A stretch of 18,182 bases of DNA from JAYWGN01 sp043778255. Its GTDB lineage: Bacteria > Bacteroidota > Bacteroidia > Chitinophagales > Chitinophagaceae. Of the stretch, positions 7,758-15,829 are shown in pieces (within the stretch, counting starts at the first letter, position 1; every line of letters begins with the position of its first letter). The notes beneath the pieces are model-generated. The model worked only from the letters and a program-made list of their open reading frames with translations, searched no databases and had not been told where the DNA came from. Made by a program: the position numbers and the translations under genes. The stretch lies in contig JAYWGN010000051.1 in assembly GCA_043778255.1 (NCBI GenBank), positions 1 through 18,182 on the forward strand. The letters are read 5' to 3'.

Positions 7758-7919
7758 TTATTTTGTATTGATTGCTTTTATAAAGTTTGTATTGTTAAGC
7801 ATTTCATTTGCCTTTTCAAGCTTAGTTGGAAACAATACAACTTTGTCATATTTATTTAGTCCCTTATCAATTTTAATAGCTGGAACTTTAGTTTGATTTA
7901 ATTCTAGTATAGATTTCAT
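7758..7919 (-). CDS. 53-aa protein coupled to DUF6934-like gene
   Basis: A 53-codon frame beginning MKSILELNQTKVPAIKIDK and continuing with LNKYDKVVLFPTKLEKANEML. Its ATG (7919-7917) overlaps the TGA of the upstream DUF6934-like frame as ATGA, a classic sign of translational coupling. The protein is soluble, basic and without a signal peptide. It was missed by simple length cut-offs. From memory, short proteins with a similar IKIDK...VLFPEKLxKANEML pattern occur beside DUF6934 genes; this is unverified. Nothing is known of its function. The small size and coupling are compatible with a partner or antitoxin-like subunit, but this is speculation. Confidence 0.65.
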   Translation of the reverse strand: MKSILELNQTKVPAIKIDKGLNKYDKVVLFPTKLEKANEMLNNTNFIKAINTK

Positions 7920-8374
7920 TGTATAAATTTAATGTTTTTTTTGTGTACAGCAAATGCCTGATATTCTTTTCCAAATACATAAATTTCCCATTCATTTTTA
8001 TGTTCCCCCATTATTTCAAAATCTTCTACAACAATTTCGTAATACTTATTTATACCCATTCTATATAGTCGCGTTCTAGTTGCAGTACTTCCAGTTGCAT
8101 AAATCCAACTATTGAGATATTTATCTATAAAAGCATAAATTGCAGAAACAACAGTTGCAAGAACTTTTTCAGAGTCGCCATTATCTGTAACTACAATATC
8201 GTCAATTTGCCCAGTTAATTCATTTTTATCTCCAAATGCTAAATTGTAAAGATTAATAATATTCATTTGTTAAAATTGAATAACTTTTACTATTTGACCT
8301 TTTTTTCCTTCACTTAAAAATTCAAAGGTAGTAAGATTTTTTCCTGCTTTAATTTCATATCTATCAAGTATCAT
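7916..8374 (-). pseudogene. DUF6934-like gene split by an in-frame TAA
   Basis: Minus-strand frame from ATG 8374-8372 encodes 34 residues (MILDRYEIKAGKNL... FEFLSEGKKGQIVKVIQF), then TAA at 8272-8270. The same frame then continues as QMNIINLYNLAFGDKNELTGQIDD for another 117 residues to the TGA at 7918-7916. Joined, the product would be 152 aa, which is about the usual DUF6934 length, with its familiar parts in order: the FEFLSEGKKGQI start, YNLAFGD (in the second part), KVLATVVSAIYAFIDKY, YATGSTATRTRLYRMGI and a C-terminal EDFEIMG...WEIYVFGKEYQAF. The break is therefore a single nonsense change at a variable position (for example CAA or TCA to TAA). Because ATG 8266-8264 follows one codon after the stop, re-initiation could still yield the 116-aa part. 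The family has no assigned function. It lies 67 bp after dnaE, in the same direction. Confidence 0.75.
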
Positions 8375-8441
8375 ATTTAAGTATTACAATTAAAAATAAA
8401 AAGATTTAAACAATTATAAAAGATAAAATATCGTTACTCTC

Positions 8442-11400
8442 TTAACTCACTGCCACACTCACTTCCAACATTTTGTTTTTGTATAGGTAGGCTACCAAAT
8501 CATCGTTTACCACAATGCCTTTTTCTCGGCTATAGAGTTGTATATCGTCTTTATTATCGTTAAGTATTTTTAATCTTAGCCTACAATTGCCAGGGTTTTT
8601 TTTTGTATTTTTTGTAAAAAAATCAATACTTTCCTCCGTTATTAAATGGGCAGGTACAGTTATTGTTATTTGTTTACTAAGGTTTATACGTAGGGTTTCT
8701 AGCAGCATTACACTAGTTACTTTCATACGGTATTCGGTTTTTTCGTAGTTAAGCCCAAAGGTTACAAATAGGCAAACACAATTCCCTTTTTTAAGGTAAT
8801 CGGCTAGTTTTACATAGTCATCTCTAAACAAAGCTATTTCCGTTTTGCCCACATAATCCTCTATAATGTAGCTGCCAAATTTGTTGCCGTTTTTTGCTAT
8901 GCGGTGGTCTTCTTTAGTTACCAAACCTGCTATTTTAAGTATTTGGGTTGCTTTGGGTTGGGTATTAATAGTATTGCGGTATTCGGTAAATTCTGCCAAA
9001 GGCATAATACCATAATTATTAATTTCAAATTTATAATGATCCAACGGGTGGCCGCTTATATACATTCCAATTACATCTTTTTCAAACTCCAATTGTTCGG
9101 TTAAGTTCCAAGGTGGGCAAGTAGGTATTTTGGGGTTTGGTATTTCTTGCATTAGGCTATCGCCAAATAAGCTATTAGTGGCCTGCTCGGCACTAGTTTG
9201 TACTTGGTTGCCAAACCTTACTAACCGCTCAATGCCCATTGTAGCATCGTTTGGTGGTGTATAAAAGTATTGTGCTCTATGCAAATCAGTAAGTACATCC
9301 ATAGCACCGCTATACACCAAACCCTCCAACGATTTTTTGTTTACCGCTTTTTGGTTTACCCGCTTTACCATATCAAATACATTGGCAAATGCACCACCTT
9401 TATCACGTTCCTTTATAAGTTCATCAATAGCGGCATCGCCTACACCTTTAATGCCACTAAATCCAAATCGTATTTGTTGGGTTTTATTTACTGTAAATCC
9501 TTTTTCACTTTCATTTACATCGGGGCCGAGTACATCCAATCCCATTCGCCTACACTCCTCCATAAAAAAAGTTATTTTTTCAATATTACTACAATGGTTC
9601 AATACAGCAGCCATATATTCGGCAGGGTAATGTGCCTTGAGGTAAGCAGTTTGGTAAGCCACAAAGGCATAGCAAGTAGCATGTGATTTGTTAAAAGCAT
9701 ACTGAGCAAAAGCCTCCCAATCCGTCCATATTTTGGCACATATAGTGGCATCCAAACCCTTTGCTGCAGCACCTTCCAAAAATTTTATTTTCTTTTCGTC
9801 CAATACACTACGTTGCTTTTTTCCCATAGCTTTACGGAGTACATCGGCATCGCCTTTACTAAAGCCGCCCAATTTTTGCGATAGCAACATTACCTGCTCC
9901 TGATATACCGTAATACCATACGTATCGGCCAAGTATTCTTCTACTTCGGGTAAATCATAGGTAACTATTTCACGACCATTTTTACGTTCTATGTACTTGG
10001 GTATATATGCCATTGGGCCAGGGCGGTACAAGGCATTCATAGCTATTATATCGTTAAATGTATCGGGCTTTAAATCCCGCAAATGCTTTTGCATACCAGG
10101 GCTTTCAAACTGAAAAGTGCCGTTAGTATCGCCACGTTGGTATAGTTCAAAAGTTTTTGCATCGTCCAACGGTATTGTATCCAAATCAATTACTACATTA
10201 TAATTTTTTGCAATTAACTCCAGTGCAGTTTTTAATATATTAAGGGTTTTTAACCCCAAAAAATCCATTTTTAATACTCCAGCTTCTTCTATTACATTAC
10301 CCGCTATTTGGGTTACTAACAAGTCTGATTCTTTACTGGTACATACGGGTATTATATCTCTCAGGTCGCTAGGTGCTATTATAATTGCGGAGGCATGTAT
10401 GCCCGTATTTCTTACCGAACCTTCTAGCTTTTCGGCTAATTTTAGTATTTTACTTTCGGTACTATTGGTGGCATATATGGCTCTTAATTTTTTTATATTT
10501 TCCATATCCTCACCACTATAATTTTCTACATCGGTCAGGTTTTTTTCACCTTCGGTAAAATGTGTATGTAGGCAACGGTACAGTTTAGTACCGGGCTTAT
10601 CGGGTACAAGGTTGCTTAATGCCCTACTTTCATTTATAGGCACATCCATTACCCTAGCTACATCGGCAATGCTACTTTTGGCAGCCATAGTACCATAAGT
10701 TACTATTTGTGCTACTTGGTTTTTGCTATATTTTTTTACTACATAGTCTATCACTTTTTCTCTACCTACATCGTCAAAGTCAGTATCTATATCGGGCATA
10801 CTTTTACGGTCGGGGTTGAGGAATCGTTCAAACAATAGGTTGTACTTTATAGGGTCAATATTGGTAATACCTACACAGTAAGCCACTACACTACCTGCTG
10901 CCGAGCCACGGCCTGGGCCTACAAATACGCCCATATCTTTTCCAGCTTTTATAAAGTCGGCAACTATAAGAAAGTAGCCAGCAAAGCCCATAGTTTTTAT
11001 GGTAAATAATTCAAAGTTTATTCGCTCCTCTACCTCGGGTGTAATGTGGCTATACTTAACTTTAGCACCCTGCCAAGTAAGGTAATCCAAATAATGCATT
11101 TGGTCGGTAAAGCCCTGTGGCACTACAAAGTGAGGCAACAATATATCTTGCTTTAGCTGCAAAGGAGTTATTTTATCTACTATCTCTTGTGTGTTATCCA
11201 AGCCCTGCTCCAACTCGGGAAATACCTTTAGCATTTCGGCACGGCTTTTTAAGTAAAACTGATCGTTTACAAATGCAAATCGTTTGCCTTTTGTATCAAT
11301 ATCATCATCGGCAAATTCACCAATTTTAGGTGTGTCTAATTTTTCGCCAGTATTAACACAAAGCAATATATCGTGTGCTACACTATCTTCTTGTTCAACA

Positions 11401-12050
11401 TAATGCGAATCGTTGCTAACTATTATTTTTACATTATGCTTTACGGCAAATTTTTTGAGTACTTCATTAACCGTATCCTGGTCTTTAATGCCATGCCGTT
11501 GCAACTCAATATAATAATCATCGCCAAATATATTGAGCCACCACTTAAACTCCTCTTCACCTGCAGCTTCGCCTTTGGTAAGTATGGTATGTGGTACTAA
11601 GGCACCAAGGCAGCAGGTAGTAGCTATTAAGCCTTTGTGGTATTGCAATATCAACTCTTTATCTATACGTGGGTATTTGCCGTACAAGCCTTCGGTGTAG
11701 CCGAGTGAGCAAAGTTTAATCAAGTTCTGGTAGCCTTCTTTATTTTTTGCTAATAATATTTGGTGGCGTCGTGGGTCTTTATCAGCTTTGCTAAATTGTT
11801 TTTTGCCACGGTTTTCGGTTATATAAAATTCGCAACCTACTATTGGTTTTACTTTAAGGCTTCCATCGGCATTGGTATGTTTATAAGCTTCGCTTACAAA
11901 TTCAAATACGCCAAACATATTACCATGATCGCTTATGGCAAGTGCTGGCATTTTTTCGGCCAAAGCCTTTTTGTATAAGCCTTTTATAGGTGCAGCCCCA
12001 TCTAACAAGCTGTATTGAGTATGTACGTGTAAATGCGAAAATTGAGACAT
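8442..12050 (-). CDS. dnaE: DNA polymerase III subunit alpha
   Basis: Catalytic subunit of the replicative polymerase, 1202 aa (E. coli 1160). The N-terminal PHP domain (1-270) begins with HLHVHTQYSLLDG; it keeps what look like all nine metal ligands: H8, H10, D17, H42, E74, H96, C146 or C147, D214 and H216. The polymerase core has GPGRGSAAGS (378-387), the catalytic pair D422 and D424 in PDIDTDFDD, and the third aspartate D596 in KMDFLGL. The fingers/beta-binding part runs to about 830 (VYQEQVM at 715-721), with helix-hairpin-helix at about 862-895 and an OB fold at about 1035-1115. TNSLF near 958-962 is a candidate clamp-binding site. The ATG at 12048-12050 gives the standard N-terminus. 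The gene appears to stand alone, with a -7 box close upstream. Confidence 0.97.
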   Translation of the reverse strand: MSQFSHLHVHTQYSLLDGAAPIKGLYKKALAEKMPALAISDHGNMFGVFEFVSEAYKHTNADGSLKVKPIVGCEFYITENRGKKQFSKADKDPRRHQILLAKNKEGYQNLIKLCSLGYTEGLYGKYPRIDKELILQYHKGLIATTCCLGALVPHTILTKGEAAGEEEFKWWLNIFGDDYYIELQRHGIKDQDTVNEVLKKFAVKHNVKIIVSNDSHYVEQEDSVAHDILLCVNTGEKLDTPKIGEFADDDIDTKGKRFAFVNDQFYLKSRAEMLKVFPELEQGLDNTQEIVDKITPLQLKQDILLPHFVVPQGFTDQMHYLDYLTWQGAKVKYSHITPEVEERINFELFTIKTMGFAGYFLIVADFIKAGKDMGVFVGPGRGSAAGSVVAYCVGITNIDPIKYNLLFERFLNPDRKSMPDIDTDFDDVGREKVIDYVVKKYSKNQVAQIVTYGTMAAKSSIADVARVMDVPINESRALSNLVPDKPGTKLYRCLHTHFTEGEKNLTDVENYSGEDMENIKKLRAIYATNSTESKILKLAEKLEGSVRNTGIHASAIIIAPSDLRDIIPVCTSKESDLLVTQIAGNVIEEAGVLKMDFLGLKTLNILKTALELIAKNYNVVIDLDTIPLDDAKTFELYQRGDTNGTFQFESPGMQKHLRDLKPDTFNDIIAMNALYRPGPMAYIPKYIERKNGREIVTYDLPEVEEYLADTYGITVYQEQVMLLSQKLGGFSKGDADVLRKAMGKKQRSVLDEKKIKFLEGAAAKGLDATICAKIWTDWEAFAQYAFNKSHATCYAFVAYQTAYLKAHYPAEYMAAVLNHCSNIEKITFFMEECRRMGLDVLGPDVNESEKGFTVNKTQQIRFGFSGIKGVGDAAIDELIKERDKGGAFANVFDMVKRVNQKAVNKKSLEGLVYSGAMDVLTDLHRAQYFYTPPNDATMGIERLVRFGNQVQTSAEQATNSLFGDSLMQEIPNPKIPTCPPWNLTEQLEFEKDVIGMYISGHPLDHYKFEINNYGIMPLAEFTEYRNTINTQPKATQILKIAGLVTKEDHRIAKNGNKFGSYIIEDYVGKTEIALFRDDYVKLADYLKKGNCVCLFVTFGLNYEKTEYRMKVTSVMLLETLRINLSKQITITVPAHLITEESIDFFTKNTKKNPGNCRLRLKILNDNKDDIQLYSREKGIVVNDDLVAYLYKNKMLEVSVAVS

Positions 12051-12353
12051 ATATAGTAAACTTAAAGTAAGCTACAAAAGTACTATTAATGCCAATCAAT
12101 TAGGGTATGCAATATGGATTGTGTATAATTAAATATGATGATTGGGTGAAAATTTAGGTATCGGTGGAAGACTTTTAGTATACCAAATACAACGTAGGCT
12201 TTGCTAATGATGCTACTGCAAGTTTGAGTTTGGTGAAATAAATGAACCTACATAATAGCCGCTGCACAAACAAAAGACCCTAGTGGAACAAAACAATACA
12301 CAAGTATTCAGTAGTAACAGCTTATTACGTAAATAATTTAGTATTGTAAATAT
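12051..12353. other. Gene-free stretch, possible coding remnant
   Basis: Apart from the dnaE -7 box I see no intact gene. Plus-strand translation near 12140-12240 gives LGENLGIGGRLLVY in one frame and TKYNVGFANDATASLSLVK ending in a stop in the next, so a one-base shift joins them into a peptide with beta-barrel-like flavour. This may be the 3' remnant of a decayed gene, or chance. Confidence 0.25.
12075..12082 (-). promoter_or_regulatory. -7 box of dnaE
   Basis: On the minus strand the sequence reads TACTTTTG, an exact match to TAnnTTTG, 24 bp before the dnaE ATG; the leader would be about 18 nt. No TTTG is present at the usual -33 distance. Confidence 0.4.
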
Positions 12354-12449
12354 TTAGTTTCTATTTTTATTAGATGTAATAGATATATAAAAACCGATAC
12401 CAAACAATATAGTTATTATACCTGCAAAGTATGGAATATAATTAGTCAT
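12354..12449 (-). CDS. 31-aa single-pass membrane microprotein
   Basis: Starts MTNYIPYFAGIITILFGIGF and ends in SNKNRN: one hydrophobic helix (about residues 5-24) and a basic tail on one side. Its ATG lies inside the last codons of the 62-aa membrane gene, with the two frames overlapping by 8 bp (ATGACTAA), which points to coupled translation. Nothing is known of its function. Confidence is limited because a 31-codon frame can arise by chance, though the overlap and a clean membrane helix argue for it. Confidence 0.45.
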   Translation of the reverse strand: MTNYIPYFAGIITILFGIGFYISITSNKNRN

Positions 12450-12630
12450 TCTTGGGTTGGTTGTTTAGTAGTTTTAGATATATAGCAAACCCCAATATAG
12501 AGGGTACCCAAAGCCCAATAAAAATAGCACCCTTTTCGTCTCCTTTAAACCATAAGATTTCAGAAAATATAAGTGACATAAAAGCAGAAACAAGCATTAG
12601 TATATCAGTAATAGTAAGTTTTTTAAACAT
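12442..12630 (-). CDS. 62-aa two-helix membrane protein
   Basis: Small integral membrane protein with two hydrophobic helices (about 10-27 and 35-54) linked by a short charged loop with FKGDEKGA; the second includes LWVPSILGFAIYLKLL. Proteins with this WVPSIL segment appear in many Bacteroidota as hypothetical proteins (from memory); no function is assigned. The ATG at 12628-12630 is clear. A TACCTTTA element, one base off the -7 consensus, lies at 12657-12650. The 3' end overlaps the 31-aa microprotein frame. Confidence 0.75.
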   Translation of the reverse strand: MFKKLTITDILMLVSAFMSLIFSEILWFKGDEKGAIFIGLWVPSILGFAIYLKLLNNQPKND

Positions 12631-12783
12631 TTTTTATTTATTATTTGCCTAAAGGTAATAAAAAAAATAGAACTCTAAATAGTTCTTAAAAATAAAATTT
12701 TTATAGCACTTAATTTAAAATACTTTATTTACTTAAAGATATTTTAGTTAGTATTTAAACTAACGATGTCAAAAATATTACCC

Positions 12784-12815
12784 AAAAAAATACCCTTCTC
12801 ATTGTAGAAAAGGGT
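12784..12815 (-). terminator. Intrinsic terminator of hpf
   Basis: On the minus strand, TACCCTTTTC pairs with the arm formed by 12800-12791 (one mismatch in ten), loop of about 5-6 nt, followed by seven T (plus-strand A-run 12784-12790). It lies about 22 bp after the hpf stop. T-rich sequence on the other side (12820s) could make it work in both directions. Confidence 0.75.
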
Positions 12816-12837
12816 AAGTTTTTTAATGTTGTTTACA

Positions 12838-13137
12838 TTAAGCAAGTTGAATTTCTTTTTTCTTTTTTATTTGAATAAGCATACTATGTAATGCACTGTC
12901 AAAGCTTTCTTCAAACGATTTGGTGGAGTGCTTTACAAACAAATCTTTGCCGGGTACATGTACTCTTATTTCGGCAATTTTGTCTTTAATGTTGTGTACT
13001 ACATTATCTAATTTCAAAAACACATCAACCTGTGTAATGCGGTCGTGAAATTGTGATAATTTCTTGATTTTTTCTTTTACGTGGGCTACAAGCTTGTTGT
13101 CAGCTTCAAAGTGCACGGCTTGAATGTTTACGTTCAT
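12838..13137 (-). CDS. hpf: Ribosome hibernation-promoting factor, short form
   Basis: 99-aa protein of the HPF/YfiA (S30AE) family that binds the decoding centre of idle ribosomes in stationary phase or stress and blocks mRNA and tRNA access. It fits the S30AE domain throughout: MNVNIQAVHFEADNKLVAHVKEKI start, the strand QVDVFLKLDNV, IAEIRVHVPGKDLFV, and the helix SFEESFDSALHSMLIQIKKKKE. It lacks the C-terminal dimerisation domain of long HPF. The ATG at 13135-13137 is unambiguous. A strong terminator follows, so it is probably transcribed alone, as expected for a growth-phase-controlled gene. Confidence 0.93.
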   Translation of the reverse strand: MNVNIQAVHFEADNKLVAHVKEKIKKLSQFHDRITQVDVFLKLDNVVHNIKDKIAEIRVHVPGKDLFVKHSTKSFEESFDSALHSMLIQIKKKKEIQLA

Positions 13138-13288
13138 ACTTTCACTAGTTTTTTTTTAAAGAAGGTAATAAATATAAGAACTCTTTTGTGTATATAATTG
13201 CTTAACAATTACATAATACTAAGTAACACATTTATAACTGTAAATCCAAGTATTTATTGTTAAATGTTTTTACTTATTAATATTACGT

Positions 13289-15784
13289 TTACTTAACCGC
13301 CTTGTGCAACTCTTTTAAACTAGCTACATATATACTTCGGCCATGTGTGCCTAATAAGAGTTCATTTTCACGGGTTTGTATAGTAATATCGTGTACTGCT
13401 AAGCTGTAAGGTAACCCTTTGGTACACGGTGTATAAGTGTTGCCTTGGTTGGTGCTAAGGTACAAGCCACCATCGGTACCTACATACAATATGTTTTCTT
13501 TTTGCTCATCTTCTCTTATTACATTTATGGGTTCGTAAGGTAAGTTGCTACTTATGTTGGTCCAAGTAGCACCGTAGTTAGTACTTACGTACAAATAGGG
13601 TGAAAAATTGTCGTTACGGTAACCATTTAGCGAAGCGTAAACAGTGCCTTTATTGTGCTTGCTTGCTACTACACGGCTTACCCAAAGCCCTTGTGGTAAT
13701 GTGTTAGTTATTTTTATAAAGTTAGTTCCTGCATCTTTGGTTACATATACATTGCCATCGTCGGTACCTACATACAATAAGCCATATTGTAAAGGCGATT
13801 CGCTTATAGTAGTAATAGTGCCAAAAGGTACATTGCCACTTACTTTGCCGTTAGTAACATCGCCACTTATGGCATCAAAATTGTTGCCCTTATCAAAACT
13901 ACGGTATAGTTTGTTAGCCCCTACGTACAATATATCTTGATTCCATTTGCTAAGCAATATTGGTGTTTGCCAATTAAATCGTAATGGTTTTTCGCCAAGC
14001 TGATGAGTTGGTTTTACATCTTTTTCGTCTGCCTCAGTGTCATTATTACTAGTAAGTTTTTGCCTCGTGTAATTACCAAATTGGTAGCCGCTATACACCG
14101 TTTTATTATCTCTTGTATCTACCTGTACTTGCATACCATCGCCACCATTTATGCTAGTGTAGGGGTTATGGCCACTGCTTTGCCAACCGTTGTTAAGTTT
14201 TGTTTTGCTACTGCCGTACCACACTCCATTATCTTGTAAGCCAACATATACATTGTAAGGTTTGGCATTGTCGGTAGCAATGCTATACAACTGCCCAACT
14301 GCAGGTGTATTGGCATAAAACCAATGTTCGCCATTATCGTAACTTATATTGCAACCACCATCGTTACCATTTATAATATGGTTATCATTAGTTGGGTTTA
14401 TCCATATTGCATGGTGGTCAGCATGTACATTTTCTTTATCAATTGTTGTAAATTTTTTACCCCCATCAATACTCATTTGGGCTTTAAAGCCCGTTATAAA
14501 TACTTTGTTTTCGTTAGTTGGCGAGGCAAATATTTTACCAAAATAATACCCATAAGTATTGTAAATGCCTATTAAGGTATCGTTAGTTTTTGCCCAACTT
14601 ATGCCTGCATTAGTGCTTTTATACACTTGGCAGCCTAATATACCTGTGTTTTGAAAGCCATCGTCGGCATCTAAATAATCGGCTATACAAGTTGGTTGCA
14701 GTAAGCCTTTGGCTACATCGGCTTTTATTTTTGTTGCTGTATATTTATCATCAAAGTAATTTTTCACCAAAAAGGTATCAAGCCATTTAGTACTTAACGT
14801 AGCAAATTTTTCTTTTGTTATATTTTTAAAATCTGCAATAGTGTAGCTACTGTCTTTTTTTACTTTTGGGGTAAATGGTTTCGCATTATTATTGTCCACT
14901 ACAGCATATATAATTTGCGGATTTTTTGGTGATACGGCAATGCCAATTCTTCCTATTTTAGCACCTTGTGCAAAACCACTATTAGTACCACTTGCCAATG
15001 CCCAAGTAGTACCGCCATCGGTACTTTTGTAAATGCCACTTGTACTACCACTTTCTACAAACTTACTAGCAGTGCGGGTTCGGTACCAAGTAGCTGCATA
15101 TAATTCGTTAGGGTTAAGTTGATTAAGGTCCACATCAATAGCACCTGTTGTATCGTTAATATATAAGGTTTGTTGCCAGGTTGTACCACCATCGGTTGTT
15201 TTGTATATACCACGTTCGGGGTTGGTAGTGTATAAGTGCCCTAGTACAGCTACCCAAGCCACATTGGGGCTAGTTGGGTGTAGCAATATTTTGCCAATAT
15301 GGTGGCTTTCGGGTAAGCCTTTGTATTGCCAAGTATTACCTTTATTATTACTTACGTAAATGCCTATACCAGCATAACTGCTACGGCTACTATTAACCTC
15401 GCCAGTACCTACCCATATAGTGCCAGTAGCCCAATTAACTGCAATATCGCCAATGCCATAAGTGGTGCTTACACTATCAAATACTGGGGTAAAACTTTGC
15501 CCATTGTTAGTAGTATGCCATAGCCCACCAGTAGCATAAGCTACATAAAATTCAATTGGGTTTTTGGGGTTAGCCTCTACATCAACCACCCTACCACTCA
15601 TTACGGTAGGGCCAATGTTTTTGAAACTAAGTTTGGTAGCCAAAGTATCCTTATTGCCTACAAATTTGTTATTGACACTTTGTAACCTTATATTGGCTAA
15701 TGTTGGCTGTACTTGGGCATTTAAGCAAGTAATACTTGCATATAATATAAAAAAAGTTAACAATAATTTTGCAGTAGTAATCAT
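13289..15784 (-). CDS. Secreted sortilin/VPS10-type BNR-repeat protein
   Basis: 831-aa exported protein: signal peptide (about 1-23, ending LNAQ), then a multi-blade beta-propeller. Asp-box repeats are plain: TTDGGTTW (196-203), STDGGTTW (254-261), STNAGISW (390-397), STNYGATW (734-741), and degenerate copies at 145, 438 and 629. The family landmarks HADHHAIWINP (454-464), INGNDGG (471-477) and YVGLQDNG (513-520) mark it as the sortilin-like bacterial group often labelled glycosyl hydrolase or WD40/YVTN/BNR-like. No enzymatic residues can be assigned, so hydrolase activity is not supported. Homologues are often near 1000 aa; this one ends cleanly after LLLGTHGRSIYVASL, without a type IX secretion tail domain that I can see. 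It is divergent from the MORN-repeat gene, with 45 bp between the two start codons. Confidence 0.85.
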   Translation of the reverse strand: MITTAKLLLTFFILYASITCLNAQVQPTLANIRLQSVNNKFVGNKDTLATKLSFKNIGPTVMSGRVVDVEANPKNPIEFYVAYATGGLWHTTNNGQSFTPVFDSVSTTYGIGDIAVNWATGTIWVGTGEVNSSRSSYAGIGIYVSNNKGNTWQYKGLPESHHIGKILLHPTSPNVAWVAVLGHLYTTNPERGIYKTTDGGTTWQQTLYINDTTGAIDVDLNQLNPNELYAATWYRTRTASKFVESGSTSGIYKSTDGGTTWALASGTNSGFAQGAKIGRIGIAVSPKNPQIIYAVVDNNNAKPFTPKVKKDSSYTIADFKNITKEKFATLSTKWLDTFLVKNYFDDKYTATKIKADVAKGLLQPTCIADYLDADDGFQNTGILGCQVYKSTNAGISWAKTNDTLIGIYNTYGYYFGKIFASPTNENKVFITGFKAQMSIDGGKKFTTIDKENVHADHHAIWINPTNDNHIINGNDGGCNISYDNGEHWFYANTPAVGQLYSIATDNAKPYNVYVGLQDNGVWYGSSKTKLNNGWQSSGHNPYTSINGGDGMQVQVDTRDNKTVYSGYQFGNYTRQKLTSNNDTEADEKDVKPTHQLGEKPLRFNWQTPILLSKWNQDILYVGANKLYRSFDKGNNFDAISGDVTNGKVSGNVPFGTITTISESPLQYGLLYVGTDDGNVYVTKDAGTNFIKITNTLPQGLWVSRVVASKHNKGTVYASLNGYRNDNFSPYLYVSTNYGATWTNISSNLPYEPINVIREDEQKENILYVGTDGGLYLSTNQGNTYTPCTKGLPYSLAVHDITIQTRENELLLGTHGRSIYVASLKELHKAVK

Positions 15785-15800
15785 AAAATGGATTAATTTG
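15768..15800 (+). promoter_or_regulatory. Promoter of the MORN-repeat gene
   Basis: TTTG (15768-15771) and TTAATTTG (15793-15800, one base off TAnnTTTG) are 21 bp apart. Transcription would start near 15807, 23 nt before the ATG at 15830. The -33 box falls inside the first codons of the divergent sortilin-like gene. Confidence 0.45.
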
Positions 15801-15815
15801 TGTACTTGATAATAT

Positions 15816-15823
15816 CAAACTTA
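15816..15823 (-). promoter_or_regulatory. -7 box of the sortilin-like gene
   Basis: On the minus strand reads TAAGTTTG, an exact TAnnTTTG match, 32 bp before the ATG at 15784. It lies just before the start of the divergent MORN gene, so the two promoters share this short region. No clear -33 box. Confidence 0.4.
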
Positions 15824-15829
15824 CAAAAG

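Noticed and set aside
8904..11978. Plus-strand frames opposite dnaE
   Set aside because: Antisense to a clear 1202-aa polymerase, with hydrophobic low-complexity translations; no supporting signal.
12452..12652. 66-codon plus-strand frame opposite the 62-aa membrane gene
   Set aside because: The minus-strand protein has two clean membrane helices and a recognisable WVPSIL segment; the plus frame has nothing.
13195..13211. TAATTG-CTTAA-CAATTA hairpin between hpf and the sortilin-like gene
   Set aside because: Six-bp AT-rich stem, no T-run; too weak to call a terminator or operator.
13289..15784. Glycoside hydrolase or sialidase activity from Asp boxes
   Set aside because: Asp boxes are structural; no sialidase arginine triad or FRIP-like motif can be placed.
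13644..15809. Several frames on both strands inside the sortilin-like gene, including a plus frame at 15564-15809
   Set aside because: All overlap the long BNR-repeat frame and show no domain or start signal of their own.
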